DNA of 28,390 nucleotides from Verrucomicrobiota bacterium. Its GTDB lineage: Bacteria; Verrucomicrobiota; Verrucomicrobiia; Opitutales; Opitutaceae. Location: NCBI GenBank assembly GCA_023426435.1, contig JAFAAS010000161.1, positions 1-28,390 on the forward strand, in the 5' to 3' direction. Within the stretch, counting starts at the first letter, position 1. Each line of letters starts with the position of its first letter. Shown here one piece after another: positions 1-8,400 of the stretch. The notes under the pieces are model-generated. The model was given only the letters and a program-made list of their open reading frames with translations, did no database searches and had not been told where the DNA came from. The translations under genes and the position numbers were made by a program.

Positions 1-133
1 CGACGATCGGCCGCGGACGCACACGTGGATGTCGAACCAGCCTTCGGCTAGACTTCGCTGCGCTCAGAATGACAGCCATCATTTGGCATTCGAATTCCTA
101 ACGTTACTTGCGGGACAGGACACTAGCGGGGGC
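1..133. repeat. Gene-free left edge with a dispersed-repeat-like string
   Basis: No gene is supported in the first 184 bases. Positions about 46-73 hold the string CTTCGCTGCGCTCAGAATGA, which resembles a short intergenic sequence I recall recurring in unrelated bacterial genomes. An open frame begins at 29 and runs into the LysR gene, but its N-terminal part reads as junk translation of this string. Recognition is from memory only; no second copy lies in this window. Confidence 0.3.
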
Positions 134-193
134 CATGCGCGTTGCGCATGCGGCTGGCTTGCTCCGGGGCGCAGCGGTGGCAGGATGGCGGGC
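134..193 (+). repeat. Hairpin repeat, copy 1 (upstream of LysR gene)
   Basis: CATGCGC (134-140), GTT, GCGCATG (144-150) form a perfect 7-bp-arm hairpin. The 15-base core ATGCGCGTTGCGCAT matches the core of the hairpin at 2711-2731 at 13 of 15 positions. The next ~40 bases of both copies also resemble each other (CGCAG, then GTGGC or TGGC, then GGATG and GGCG). The two copies have the same orientation and bracket the LysR and antiporter genes. The repeat may run into the ATG at 185, which weakens that start. A LysR-type autoregulatory operator is an alternative reading of the hairpin. Confidence 0.4.
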
Positions 194-1078
194 GTGAACC
201 TCGATCTCCTCCGCTCGTTCTTCGCGATCTCCGAATTTGGCAGCATGAGCAAGGCAGCGGAGCAGCTGCATGTTTCGCAGTCCACGCTGACGCGGCAGAT
301 GCAGACGCTCGAAGCGGAGATCGGCGGGCAGTTGTTGGAGCGGAGTCCGAGCGGAGTGGCGCTGACGGCGGCAGGGTATGCGTTGCTGGAAGGCATGCGG
401 CCGGTGGTGGCGAAAGCGGACATCGTGATTTCGGAGACGCGGAAACTCGCGCTCGGCAAAAGCGCGTCGGTGCGCATCGGCTACATCATGTCGGCGGCGA
501 GCGATTATTTGAATCCGGCGATCGCGTCGCTGCGGCGTTCGCATCCGGAAACGAAGGTTCATCTGGTGAACCTTTCGCCGGGAGAGCAGATCGCGGCGCT
601 GCGGCGCGGCGAGTTGGACGTGGTGGTGTTGGGCAGCCTCAACGCGGCGGTGTCGCGGGAGTTCTTCGTGCGCCGGATCGAAACGTTTCCGGTGGTGGTG
701 GCGTTGCCTGAAACCCATCCGCTGGCGGCGGAGGACGAAGTCGCCCTCGCCGACCTGCGGAAGGAAATGTTTGTGGGGGCGAACCCGGACGATCTTCCGG
801 GGTTCAACAACTGGCTGGTTCAGCTCTGCCGGACGGCGGGATTCCGTCCGAAGATCGTGGAGAATTCCGACAGCCTCACGCACACGCTCTCGCTGCTGGT
901 GGCGGAGAACGCGGTCACGCTGCTGCCGGCGCTGATGGAAAAGTTGAACCTGCCGGGAGTGACGTTTCGTCCGCTGCGCGGGACCAGAGTGAAGTGGGAT
1001 CTGCAGGTCGCGTGGCATCGCGGCAAGATCACGGAGCCGGTGCGGGAGCTGGTGAATCTGCTGACGAATCGCCGGTAG
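185..1078 (+). CDS. LysR-family transcriptional regulator
   Basis: This 297-residue protein has the length and order of a LysR-type regulator. An N-terminal winged helix-turn-helix (about residues 5-64) includes 'GSMSKAAEQLHVSQSTLTRQ', the classic LysR HTH pattern, followed by a linker helix and a periplasmic-binding-protein-like effector domain (about 90-290). The frame is open from 29, but residues encoded before 185 do not look like protein, so the ATG at 185 is preferred. The GTG at 194, giving MNLDLLRSFF, is equally typical of LysR N-termini and escapes the upstream repeat. The gene lies 104 bp before an antiporter on the same strand, so it may control that gene; LysR targets are more often divergent, and the region to the left is not visible. 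The effector is unknown. Confidence 0.92.
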   Translation: MAGVNLDLLRSFFAISEFGSMSKAAEQLHVSQSTLTRQMQTLEAEIGGQLLERSPSGVALTAAGYALLEGMRPVVAKADIVISETRKLALGKSASVRIGYIMSAASDYLNPAIASLRRSHPETKVHLVNLSPGEQIAALRRGELDVVVLGSLNAAVSREFFVRRIETFPVVVALPETHPLAAEDEVALADLRKEMFVGANPDDLPGFNNWLVQLCRTAGFRPKIVENSDSLTHTLSLLVAENAVTLLPALMEKLNLPGVTFRPLRGTRVKWDLQVAWHRGKITEPVRELVNLLTNRR

Positions 1079-1182
1079 GCGCGCGACGCACGCCGGCTTC
1101 GGGGGAGGGGAAAAAACCGGCGAAATCGAGAATCCGGAATTGCGTAATAGCTTCTGAAGCTTCCAGTCGCGAAGCGTTTCAC

Positions 1183-2673
1183 ATGCTACTGATCCTCTAC
1201 CTAATCCTCCCCGCATTGTTGGTGGCTGTCGTGATCGCTTCGGTCTGGCTCGAACGCTGGAGCGTGCCGGTTATTTTGGTGGCATTGGGGACGGGGATTG
1301 TCTGCGGAAGCGACGTGCTGGGGTTGTGGAATTTCTCCGACATGGTGCTCACGAACCAGGCCGCGAATCTGGCGCTGGTGTTCATCCTGTTTCACGGCGG
1401 CTTCGTGACGAAGCGGGCCGATTTCCGGGCGGTGGCTTTGCTTGCGGGCGGACTGGCCACATGGGGCGTGTTGCTCACGGCGGCGATCACGTTTGTGGTA
1501 TTGCGCTGGATACTGGGCTGGTCGATGGAGCTGTCGTTGCTCCTCTCAGTCATCATCCCGTCGACGGACGCGGCGGCGATTTTCTCGATCCTGCGCCGTC
1601 AGTCGCTTCCGGGCAAACTGTCGTCGACGGTGGAAATCGAAAGCGCGGCGAACGACCCGATGGCAATCCTGCTGACGACGGTGGCGGTTGCGACGCTCGC
1701 GTCGGGCGAGCGCTTCGACAGCATGGCGGTGCTGCTCTTCTTCTGGAAGTTCGGGGCGGGGCCGGTCATCGGGTATGTCGCGGGGCGTGTGACGATCTGG
1801 TTGTTCAACCGGCTTACGCCGCAGGACCGCGGTTATTATTACGTGCTGTTCATGGGGCTCGTGATGCTGACGTATGGCGTTACGGAGCTGGCGCAGGCGA
1901 GCGGCATGCTGGCGGTGTTCACGGCCGGATTCGTGATGGGAAATCGCACATTCGTGCACAAGCAAGGCGTGCTGAATTTCTCGGAAGCGCTCTCGACGAT
2001 CGTGAACATCGGGATGTTCGTGCTGATGGGCCTGCTGGTGTTTCCGCACGAGTGGTCGAATCTCTGGCTGCAGGGCCTGCTGTTGTTCCTGGTGCTGACC
2101 TTTGTCGCGCGACCGCTGGCCGTGTTTCTCGGCACGATCGGGATGAAGTTTGGTTTCAAGAACACGCTATTTGCGTCATGGGCGGGTTTGCGCGGCGCGG
2201 TGCCCATCGTGCTTGCGACCTATCCTGCCGCCGCGGGACTCGAGATCGGGAACGAGGTATTCAATCTGGTGTTTTTCGCCGTGATCTTGTCGATCCTCGT
2301 GCAGGGCTCGACGCTGGGAGTCGTTGCCAAGTGGATGGGGTTGGCGGAGCCCGCGCGACCGAAGGCGCTGTTCAGCCTGGAGATGATCACCATGGCGAGA
2401 AGCGATTACGACATGGTGGTGCTGGATCTGCCGGGACCGAAAGGCCGGGAAGGTCCGCGCATCCGCGATCTCTCGCTGCCGGAAGGCGCGGTCATCACGC
2501 TGGTCACGCGCGGAGACCAAGTCGTGCTGCCGAAAGGCGAAACGCGGCTGCAAGGCTGGGATCAAGTCACTGTGCTCGCGCACTCGCCGGACGAAGACCG
2601 CATTCGGGAAACCTTTGCGCAGGCCTTTCCCCAGACGACGGAGGAGGTCACGGCTACGCTGGCGAACGGATAG
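1183..2673 (+). CDS. Cation/proton antiporter, NhaP2/CvrA-like (CPA1)
   Basis: This 496-residue integral inner-membrane protein should exchange K+ or Na+ for protons, supporting cation and pH homeostasis. About 12 hydrophobic segments fill residues 1-400. The core helices carry 'IPSTDAAAIFSIL' and 'ESAANDPMAILL', which match the TD and ND ion-binding motifs of the CPA1 Na+/H+ exchanger family. The C-terminal ~90 residues form a soluble TrkA-C/RCK-C-like domain ('GAVITLVTRGDQVVLPKG'), as in NhaP2-type K+/H+ antiporters. The ATG at 1183 gives a hydrophobic N-terminus at once ('MLLILYLILPALL'), whereas the upstream extension of the frame overlaps the LysR gene and is not membrane-like. K+ rather than Na+ is inferred from the RCK-C domain. 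A 13-bp inverted repeat (1149-1161) lies just upstream. Confidence 0.9.
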   Translation: MLLILYLILPALLVAVVIASVWLERWSVPVILVALGTGIVCGSDVLGLWNFSDMVLTNQAANLALVFILFHGGFVTKRADFRAVALLAGGLATWGVLLTAAITFVVLRWILGWSMELSLLLSVIIPSTDAAAIFSILRRQSLPGKLSSTVEIESAANDPMAILLTTVAVATLASGERFDSMAVLLFFWKFGAGPVIGYVAGRVTIWLFNRLTPQDRGYYYVLFMGLVMLTYGVTELAQASGMLAVFTAGFVMGNRTFVHKQGVLNFSEALSTIVNIGMFVLMGLLVFPHEWSNLWLQGLLLFLVLTFVARPLAVFLGTIGMKFGFKNTLFASWAGLRGAVPIVLATYPAAAGLEIGNEVFNLVFFAVILSILVQGSTLGVVAKWMGLAEPARPKALFSLEMITMARSDYDMVVLDLPGPKGREGPRIRDLSLPEGAVITLVTRGDQVVLPKGETRLQGWDQVTVLAHSPDEDRIRETFAQAFPQTTEEVTATLANG

Positions 2674-2710
2674 GCGGGGATCCGATACGGTTGTTTGTCC
2701 GAGAGGAGCG

Positions 2711-2770
2711 GCTATGCGTGTTTCGCATAGCTGCGCTACGGCCATCGCAGTGGCGGATGCGAGGCGCCCG
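2711..2770 (+). repeat. Hairpin repeat, copy 2 (downstream of antiporter)
   Basis: GCTATGCG (2711-2718), TGTTT, CGCATAGC (2724-2731) form a perfect 8-bp-arm hairpin 37 bp after the antiporter stop. The core ATGCGTGTTTCGCAT and the following CGCAGTGGCGGATG string resemble copy 1 at 134-193. No T-tract follows, so this is not a canonical intrinsic terminator, although it could stabilise the antiporter mRNA 3' end. Confidence 0.4.
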
Positions 2771-2784
2771 GGTTAACGTAGGGC

Positions 2785-2985
2785 ATGAATTCGACGATGT
2801 ATTTTCCGAATCAGTCCTACGTTCGATCCGTGTCCGCGGAGCGATCGGCGCCCGCGTTCGTCGACGCGCACGCATTGACGAGAAAAGCGCTCGAACGCTG
2901 GGAAAACGAAGGCGGCAGGATTCCTGAGTTGGTCGGCGCAGAGCGGCGGCAGGAGCCCGCACGCCGCGAGGACGCGATGTTTTAA
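2785..2985 (+). CDS. Small protein of unknown function (66 aa)
   Basis: ATG at 2785 opens a 66-residue frame that ends exactly where the opposing membrane-protein gene ends. Its TAA (2983-2985) and the other gene's stop (complement of 2982-2984) interlock in the sequence TTAA. The peptide has no signal sequence or membrane helix and is charged, with a helical-looking 'TRKALERWENEGGRIPEL' in the middle. Composition is plausible for a small soluble protein and unlike the arginine-rich shadow frames nearby. I recognise no family, and no strong ribosome-binding site precedes it. It may be a genuine lineage-specific small gene or chance. Confidence 0.45.
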   Translation: MNSTMYFPNQSYVRSVSAERSAPAFVDAHALTRKALERWENEGGRIPELVGAERRQEPARREDAMF

Positions 2986-5414
2986 TCGGAACTCGCTGGC
3001 GAACGTTCGCTGGCGAGTTTTTGGAGCAGCTCGGCGAGTGCGGGGTCGGGGAACGTCCTGCGCAGACGCCGCGCGAGCGTGAGCAATCGGTAAGCTTGCA
3101 GCGGCGTGAGCTCGTAAAGCTCGTCGCGGGACGCGGTCGCGAGACAGGCTTCGACCTCGATACGCGCGAGATCGTTGCGACGGCCCAGCGCGAAAACGAT
3201 GGCGCGTTGCACGCGACGATCCCAGATGAACGGCACGCGGTCCGCGGCGACATCCGCGGCGAGACGATTCAACTCGCGCTCGAGGTCCGCGGGCTTTTGC
3301 GCGGAAGCGTAGAATGTCGCGCGAGCGATGGCGGCATTGGGATCGTCGGGAAACGATTCGGCGAGCACGCGCGCGGCGAGTCCGGCGGGCTCGGGACGTT
3401 CCATTTCGATGAAGTATTCCGCCAGGCGGCTGAGGGAGAGCGCCTCGTCCTCGTGCGGGACGACTTTGAAGACAACGATTTGGTCGGCCTGGGACCCCGG
3501 ACGCGCGGGCAGGTGATACGGCAGCGGTCGGAGGTAGGCGGGGTGCAGCCAGCGTTGAAGCAGGTCCAGCAGCGGTTCGCGGGGTTCGCCTTCCGGTTTG
3601 CGGACGAAGAGCGGCAGGACGTTGTCCCAAGATGGCAGGACGAGATGCGTGACGCCATGCGCTCCCAACACGGCCTCGGCTTCCGTCGGTTCGAGCGAGC
3701 TGAGAATGCGGGTGGCGGCGATCTGGCCGGGATAAGCTTCCCACGCGGTCGACATGAGCACGCGCGAACCGCCGTGAAAAACGAGCGAGTCGGACAACTC
3801 CGGCGGAGCGAGCGCGGCGATGCTGTGCGGCAAGGAATGCGCGGCGAGCCAGTGGGCGCAGTGCCGGTAAACCAAGGCCTGAAGATCGGCCTCCGTCGGT
3901 TCGCGACCGGCGTCTGGACGCTTCCAGGCCGGAGGCAGTGCAAAATTCCAGAGCGCGAGCGCCACGGCGAAGGCGGCCGCGAGCGCGGCGAATATGCGTT
4001 GGCGGGTGGCGAAGTGGTGCGTGATGAGCAGCCCGAGCAGCGGCAGCGTCACGAGGACGGCGACCGCGCCCCAGCGCAGGCGAAAAGTGGCGAAAAGAAC
4101 GACGACCAGCCAAAGCGCGGCGAGCGCGGGGAGTCGCGACGCGCGCTCCGGAGTCGCGCGTCGCCGGCGCCGTGCGGCGATGACAAGAACGATGGCGGCG
4201 GCGAGCAGCGGGGCGGAAACGAAAACCGCTTCGAGGAACGATGCGCGGCCGAGCCATTGGAGCAGGTGGTCGGCCGGCAACGCTTCGTCGAGCGACGAGA
4301 AGCGGCGTATCCAGATTCCTGGATACAGCCAGCCTTTGAAGACGTGCGCGACCTGCACGTAGATCAACGCGCCGATGAGCGGCCCGGCGGCGGCGATTTC
4401 GAGCCAGCGAAGTTTCCGGCGGGTGTCGTTTGTTCGAAGATGTTGCGCGCCGTCGAGCGCGAGACCGAGTCCCAGCCAGGCGAGGGCGTAGAGCGGATGA
4501 ACGTAGCGGAGTTCGCTGGCGCCCGGATTCCACGGCGCCCGGTCGATCAGCCAACCTGCGAGGACGAGCGCCGCGCCCGCGAGCGCCCAGCGCAGGCCAG
4601 GGAATGTTGTGCGCTGGGTGAAAATCGCGGTCGCGGCGAAAACGACGGAGATCAGGACAGCGGGAAAACCGAATGCCGGATCCAGCCAGAGCGCGGCGGC
4701 GGCGGCGATGGCGGAGCCGACGGAGAGCGGAGAACGAGGCGCGCCGGAGTGAGGCCGAGGCAGGTTCAACGCGATCGCGAGTGCGGCGAGGAGCAATGCC
4801 CACGTTCGGGCGGTGAGGACACCCGGCAGGAATTGGCCGGCGATGGGCGGAAAGAACGCGACCAACATGGCTGCGATGGCGGCGCCGGCGAGCCCGTGGC
4901 GACGCGCCATGAACCAAGCCGCGCCTGCCAACGCGAGCAGATGAGAGATCAGCGGTTCCCACCATGCGGCGCGTTCGATGGACAACGCCAGCGAATCGCC
5001 GGTGATTGCGTGAATGCTCCAACCGATCGCATACGTCCAAAAAAGATAGAGTCGGGGAAGCAGTTGCGGGCGGCCGGAGGGAATGGAATCGCTCTCGTAG
5101 GTGGTGTCGGCGAGCAGGCCATTTGCGGCGGCTTCCTGCGTGGCCTCGATCCAGCGGTAGGTTTCACCCCGTTCGTGCGCACCGAGAAAATGACGCTGTC
5201 CCAAAGCGTAACCGGTCGGCGAACTGGCATCGATCGCCGGCGGCGGGCTGCCCTGCATCGAAAGTTCGGATACCCATTGGAGATGGGCGAGATTTGTCTG
5301 GAAGACGGACAGTGCCGCAAGTGCCAGGAGGGCAATCCAGATCAGCGCGAACCAGCGTGGCGATTTCGCGTTTGCCGGGGAGTCCGGAACGTGAGCGCGG
5401 ACCGAGACATTCAT
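2982..5414 (-). CDS. STT3-like (GT-C fold) multi-pass membrane protein
   Basis: This 810-residue protein has a first membrane helix at about residues 20-38, roughly a dozen hydrophobic segments to residue ~480, then a soluble C-terminal part (~480-810). The layout resembles GT-C glycosyltransferases of the STT3/PglB/AglB type. Residues 84-130 ('ETYRWIEATQEAAANG', then 'SGRPQLLPRLYLFW') follow the first-loop pattern of STT3 proteins, where a DxYYHLR-like motif is usual. Around W558, 'WEAYPGQ' followed by 'LGAHGVTHLVL' occupies the place of the WWDYG motif and the helix-strand after it. Both catalytic signatures are degenerate, so oligosaccharyltransferase activity cannot be assumed. The start codon overlaps the stop of the upstream FG-GAP gene as ATGA, so the two are probably translated together. 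It could also be a generic membrane protein of unknown role. Confidence 0.6.
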   Translation of the reverse strand: MNVSVRAHVPDSPANAKSPRWFALIWIALLALAALSVFQTNLAHLQWVSELSMQGSPPPAIDASSPTGYALGQRHFLGAHERGETYRWIEATQEAAANGLLADTTYESDSIPSGRPQLLPRLYLFWTYAIGWSIHAITGDSLALSIERAAWWEPLISHLLALAGAAWFMARRHGLAGAAIAAMLVAFFPPIAGQFLPGVLTARTWALLLAALAIALNLPRPHSGAPRSPLSVGSAIAAAAALWLDPAFGFPAVLISVVFAATAIFTQRTTFPGLRWALAGAALVLAGWLIDRAPWNPGASELRYVHPLYALAWLGLGLALDGAQHLRTNDTRRKLRWLEIAAAGPLIGALIYVQVAHVFKGWLYPGIWIRRFSSLDEALPADHLLQWLGRASFLEAVFVSAPLLAAAIVLVIAARRRRRATPERASRLPALAALWLVVVLFATFRLRWGAVAVLVTLPLLGLLITHHFATRQRIFAALAAAFAVALALWNFALPPAWKRPDAGREPTEADLQALVYRHCAHWLAAHSLPHSIAALAPPELSDSLVFHGGSRVLMSTAWEAYPGQIAATRILSSLEPTEAEAVLGAHGVTHLVLPSWDNVLPLFVRKPEGEPREPLLDLLQRWLHPAYLRPLPYHLPARPGSQADQIVVFKVVPHEDEALSLSRLAEYFIEMERPEPAGLAARVLAESFPDDPNAAIARATFYASAQKPADLERELNRLAADVAADRVPFIWDRRVQRAIVFALGRRNDLARIEVEACLATASRDELYELTPLQAYRLLTLARRLRRTFPDPALAELLQKLASERSPASSD

Positions 5415-8400
5415 CGTTGAAGAATCCAGCGCGCGTCGTCCGAACGCGAATCATGGCGGGACACATGCCCGTCGGGCCACGTTACGATGGCTGTGCGGAG
5501 CGAATCGCCGGTCGGGATTGCGGCGATGAGACCGGGAGCCGATTGAGTCCACCAACCGCCGCCGAGGCCGATCTCGTGATGCGTTGGAGCCTGACGCTCG
5601 TAAACGAGTTGGACGCGTGCGCCGATGGCGTCGGGGTTGCCCGTTGGACCGACGAGTTTGATTTGGATCCAGCGCGCGGCGGCTTCGTTGGCGAGGAACT
5701 GGCTCGTATCGCCGTGACGTGTGAGAAAGAGATCGGGGCGGCTCGTGCCTGGAAGCGAGAGGACGGCGAGAGCGCGGCTGTTGCCGGGGATGAGAATGCC
5801 GGAATCGAGCGGATCGAGAGCTTCGAAACTGCCGTCGGCGCGGCCCTTGAGGAAGATGCCCACGCCGCCATCGAAGCGAGGGGCGGCGGCGTCCGTGTTT
5901 TGCACCGCGCAAACGTCGGCCAAGCCGTCGCCATCGAGATCGGCGGCGACGATTCCCTGCATGGGGCCAATTTGCGACACGCGCGGAAAGGGGCTGAAAC
6001 GATACGTGCCGTCCGGCTGGCTGAGAAACACGCCGGAGGAGAAGTTGTCGGCGCGACGGGCCTCGGCGGAGGCGAGCGCTTTTTCGCCGAAGACTTCCTT
6101 CATCGTCGCGCGGGCGAAGTCGTTGTTTTTTGGATACTGGCGGAGAATAAAAGGAAGGCGGGCGCCAAGATCCGCGCGCGGGCGCAGCGGATAAAGCTCG
6201 TCGCCGTCGTGAACGGCTTCGGCGATGAGCCGGGTGCCATTTCGCGCAAAATCGCCGTAGAAAAGGACGGCGGGATGTTGGGGCGAGGCGCGATAGGTGG
6301 TGTTGAGGCCGACATTGCCGGCGGCGAAATCGGGACGGCCGTCGCCGTTGAAGTCGGCGCTGGCGAGGCTGGTCCACCAACCGCGACCCCCGGACGCGAA
6401 ACCGATTTGGTCCGTCACGTCGACGAAGCGGCCATCGCCGGTGTTGCGGAAGCAGCGGACGTAATCCCATTCGAGTGCGAGGACGAGGTCGGGGCGGCCG
6501 TCCTGATCGACGTCGCGGAAAAGCGCGCTCGTCACGAGCCCCGCTCGCTGCAGACCGGGCGATCCGCCGGAGATATCGACGAAGCGATCGCCGTCATTGC
6601 GGAGGAGCACGCTGTCGGGCGTTTCTGGATACCGACCCGGAACGGAGCGTGCGCCCAGGAAGAGGTCCAGATCGCCGTCTCCGTCGATATCCGCGGCGAC
6701 GACGGCGCCGACGTTGATCGCGAGCTGCGGCAGGAGATCGGTTGCGCGAAAAGTTCCGCGACCGTCGTTGGCGTAGAGGACGGGTTGAAAAGCCGCGGGC
6801 CACGCCGGGGCGGAGGCGCTGGCTTTGGTCAGTAGAAGGTCGCGCGTGCCGTTGCCGTCGGCATCGAAGAGGAGAGAGGGCCCGTCTTCGACTTTGCCGC
6901 GCGAAATACCGGCGGCGGGTTGTTCCGCATAGCGCTCGCCGTTCCACCGCAGGATGCGCGCGGGAGAGCCGGTGGTGGCGCCGAGGAAAAGATCGACGGC
7001 ACCGTCGCCGTCGATGTCGCCGACCGCGACTCCCGGCCCGCGCCGATCGGTGCGAAAGGGGATGAAGGCCTGTTCTTTTTCGGGGAAGGCGATGCGCGAT
7101 TCGTCGCTGATGGAGAGTCCGAGCTCTTCCGAGCCGGGGCGGAACAGTGGAGCGGGCGTGGGCGTGTCGATCGATGCCGACTCGTTTGGTTCGGTGATGA
7201 GATAAGCGAAGTTGGCGTCGAGATCGGAGAACTGCTGGGTGCGGCCGGAAGGCCACTGGATGGTGAGGCGCTGGACCTTGGTGTCTTCGCCCAAGCCGAA
7301 ATGAGCGACCATTTCGCTGCCGGACGTATAGCCGCGGGCGACGGTCATGATCTGAGTTTGAGTGCCCGAGCTCGATTCGAGGCGGACGGTGGCGTCGACG
7401 CCGTAGCGGTTGGAGCGCGTTCCGCGCAGGCGGATTTGGACGCGGTTGCGATGGGCGACGTCATTGCGGAAAACGCTGAGCCCGCCGTTGTAGTTGAGAT
7501 AGACGAGGTCGAGATCGCCGTCGTGGTCGAAGTCCGCAGTGGCTGCGCCGAAACTCACGCCGACTTCGCCCAGGCCCCATTCGTCGGTGACCGGGATGAA
7601 GCCTTGGCCGCGGTGGTTGCGATAGGCGAGATTTGCCTCTTCGAGTGGCGGCGACCTCTTGATCGCGGCGATGCGTTGAGTGTCGGACAGCGCGCGCATC
7701 ATTTCGGCGAGAAGGTCGCTGTTGTTCGCCTCGCGCACCATGCCGTTGGTGACGTGGAGATCGGTCCAGCCGTCGTTGTCGAAATCTTCGAAGCGAATGG
7801 ACCAGGTCCAATCGGTCGCATCGACGCCGGCCCATGAAGCGGCCTCGCGAAAGACGCCATTGCCGGCGTTGAGGAAAAGAGCGTTCCGCATGTATTGCGG
7901 AGCGGCCTGCACGGTGGAGGCGGTTGCGAGGACATCGTTGCGCGAAGCGGCCAGGCCGCGCCGGTCCTTCTCGCGCGTGGTGGTGGCCATGTCGGCGACG
8001 AGCAAGTCGACGAGACCATCGTTGTTGATGTCGCCGGTGTCGGCGCCCATCGACGAATACGGCGTGTGCGGCGCAACGCTATCGATGACGTTGGTGAACG
8101 TGCCGTTGTGATTGTTTCTATACAACCGATCGGGGCCGGAGAAGTCGTTGGCGACGTAGATGTCGGGCCAGCCATCGCCGTTGTAATCGAACCACACGGC
8201 GGCGTGACCGAACGTCGGACCGGAGATCCCGGAGCCGGCGGTGACCTCGACGAAGTGGCCGTTGCCGGTGTTGCGGAACAGCCGGTCGGGCCGGCCGCCC
8301 GGTTCGGTGCCGTCGACCTGATTGGTGAGGATGAAAACATCGAGCCAGCCGTCGCGGTCGTAGTCGGAAAACGCGCCGATGACGCTGCCGTCGTTCACAT

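Noticed and set aside
2773..5040. Second long minus-strand frame (755 codons) inside the STT3-like gene
   Set aside because: Arginine-rich out-of-frame shadow of the same gene, without plausible domains.
3021..5420. Long + strand frame (799 codons) opposite the STT3-like gene
   Set aside because: Composition is dominated by R, G and E with no hydrophobic pattern. The minus-strand frame has proper membrane helices and a coupled start.
5006..6835. 609-codon + strand frame opposite the FG-GAP gene
   Set aside because: The sequence is the complement of the calcium-loop repeats and has no independent features.
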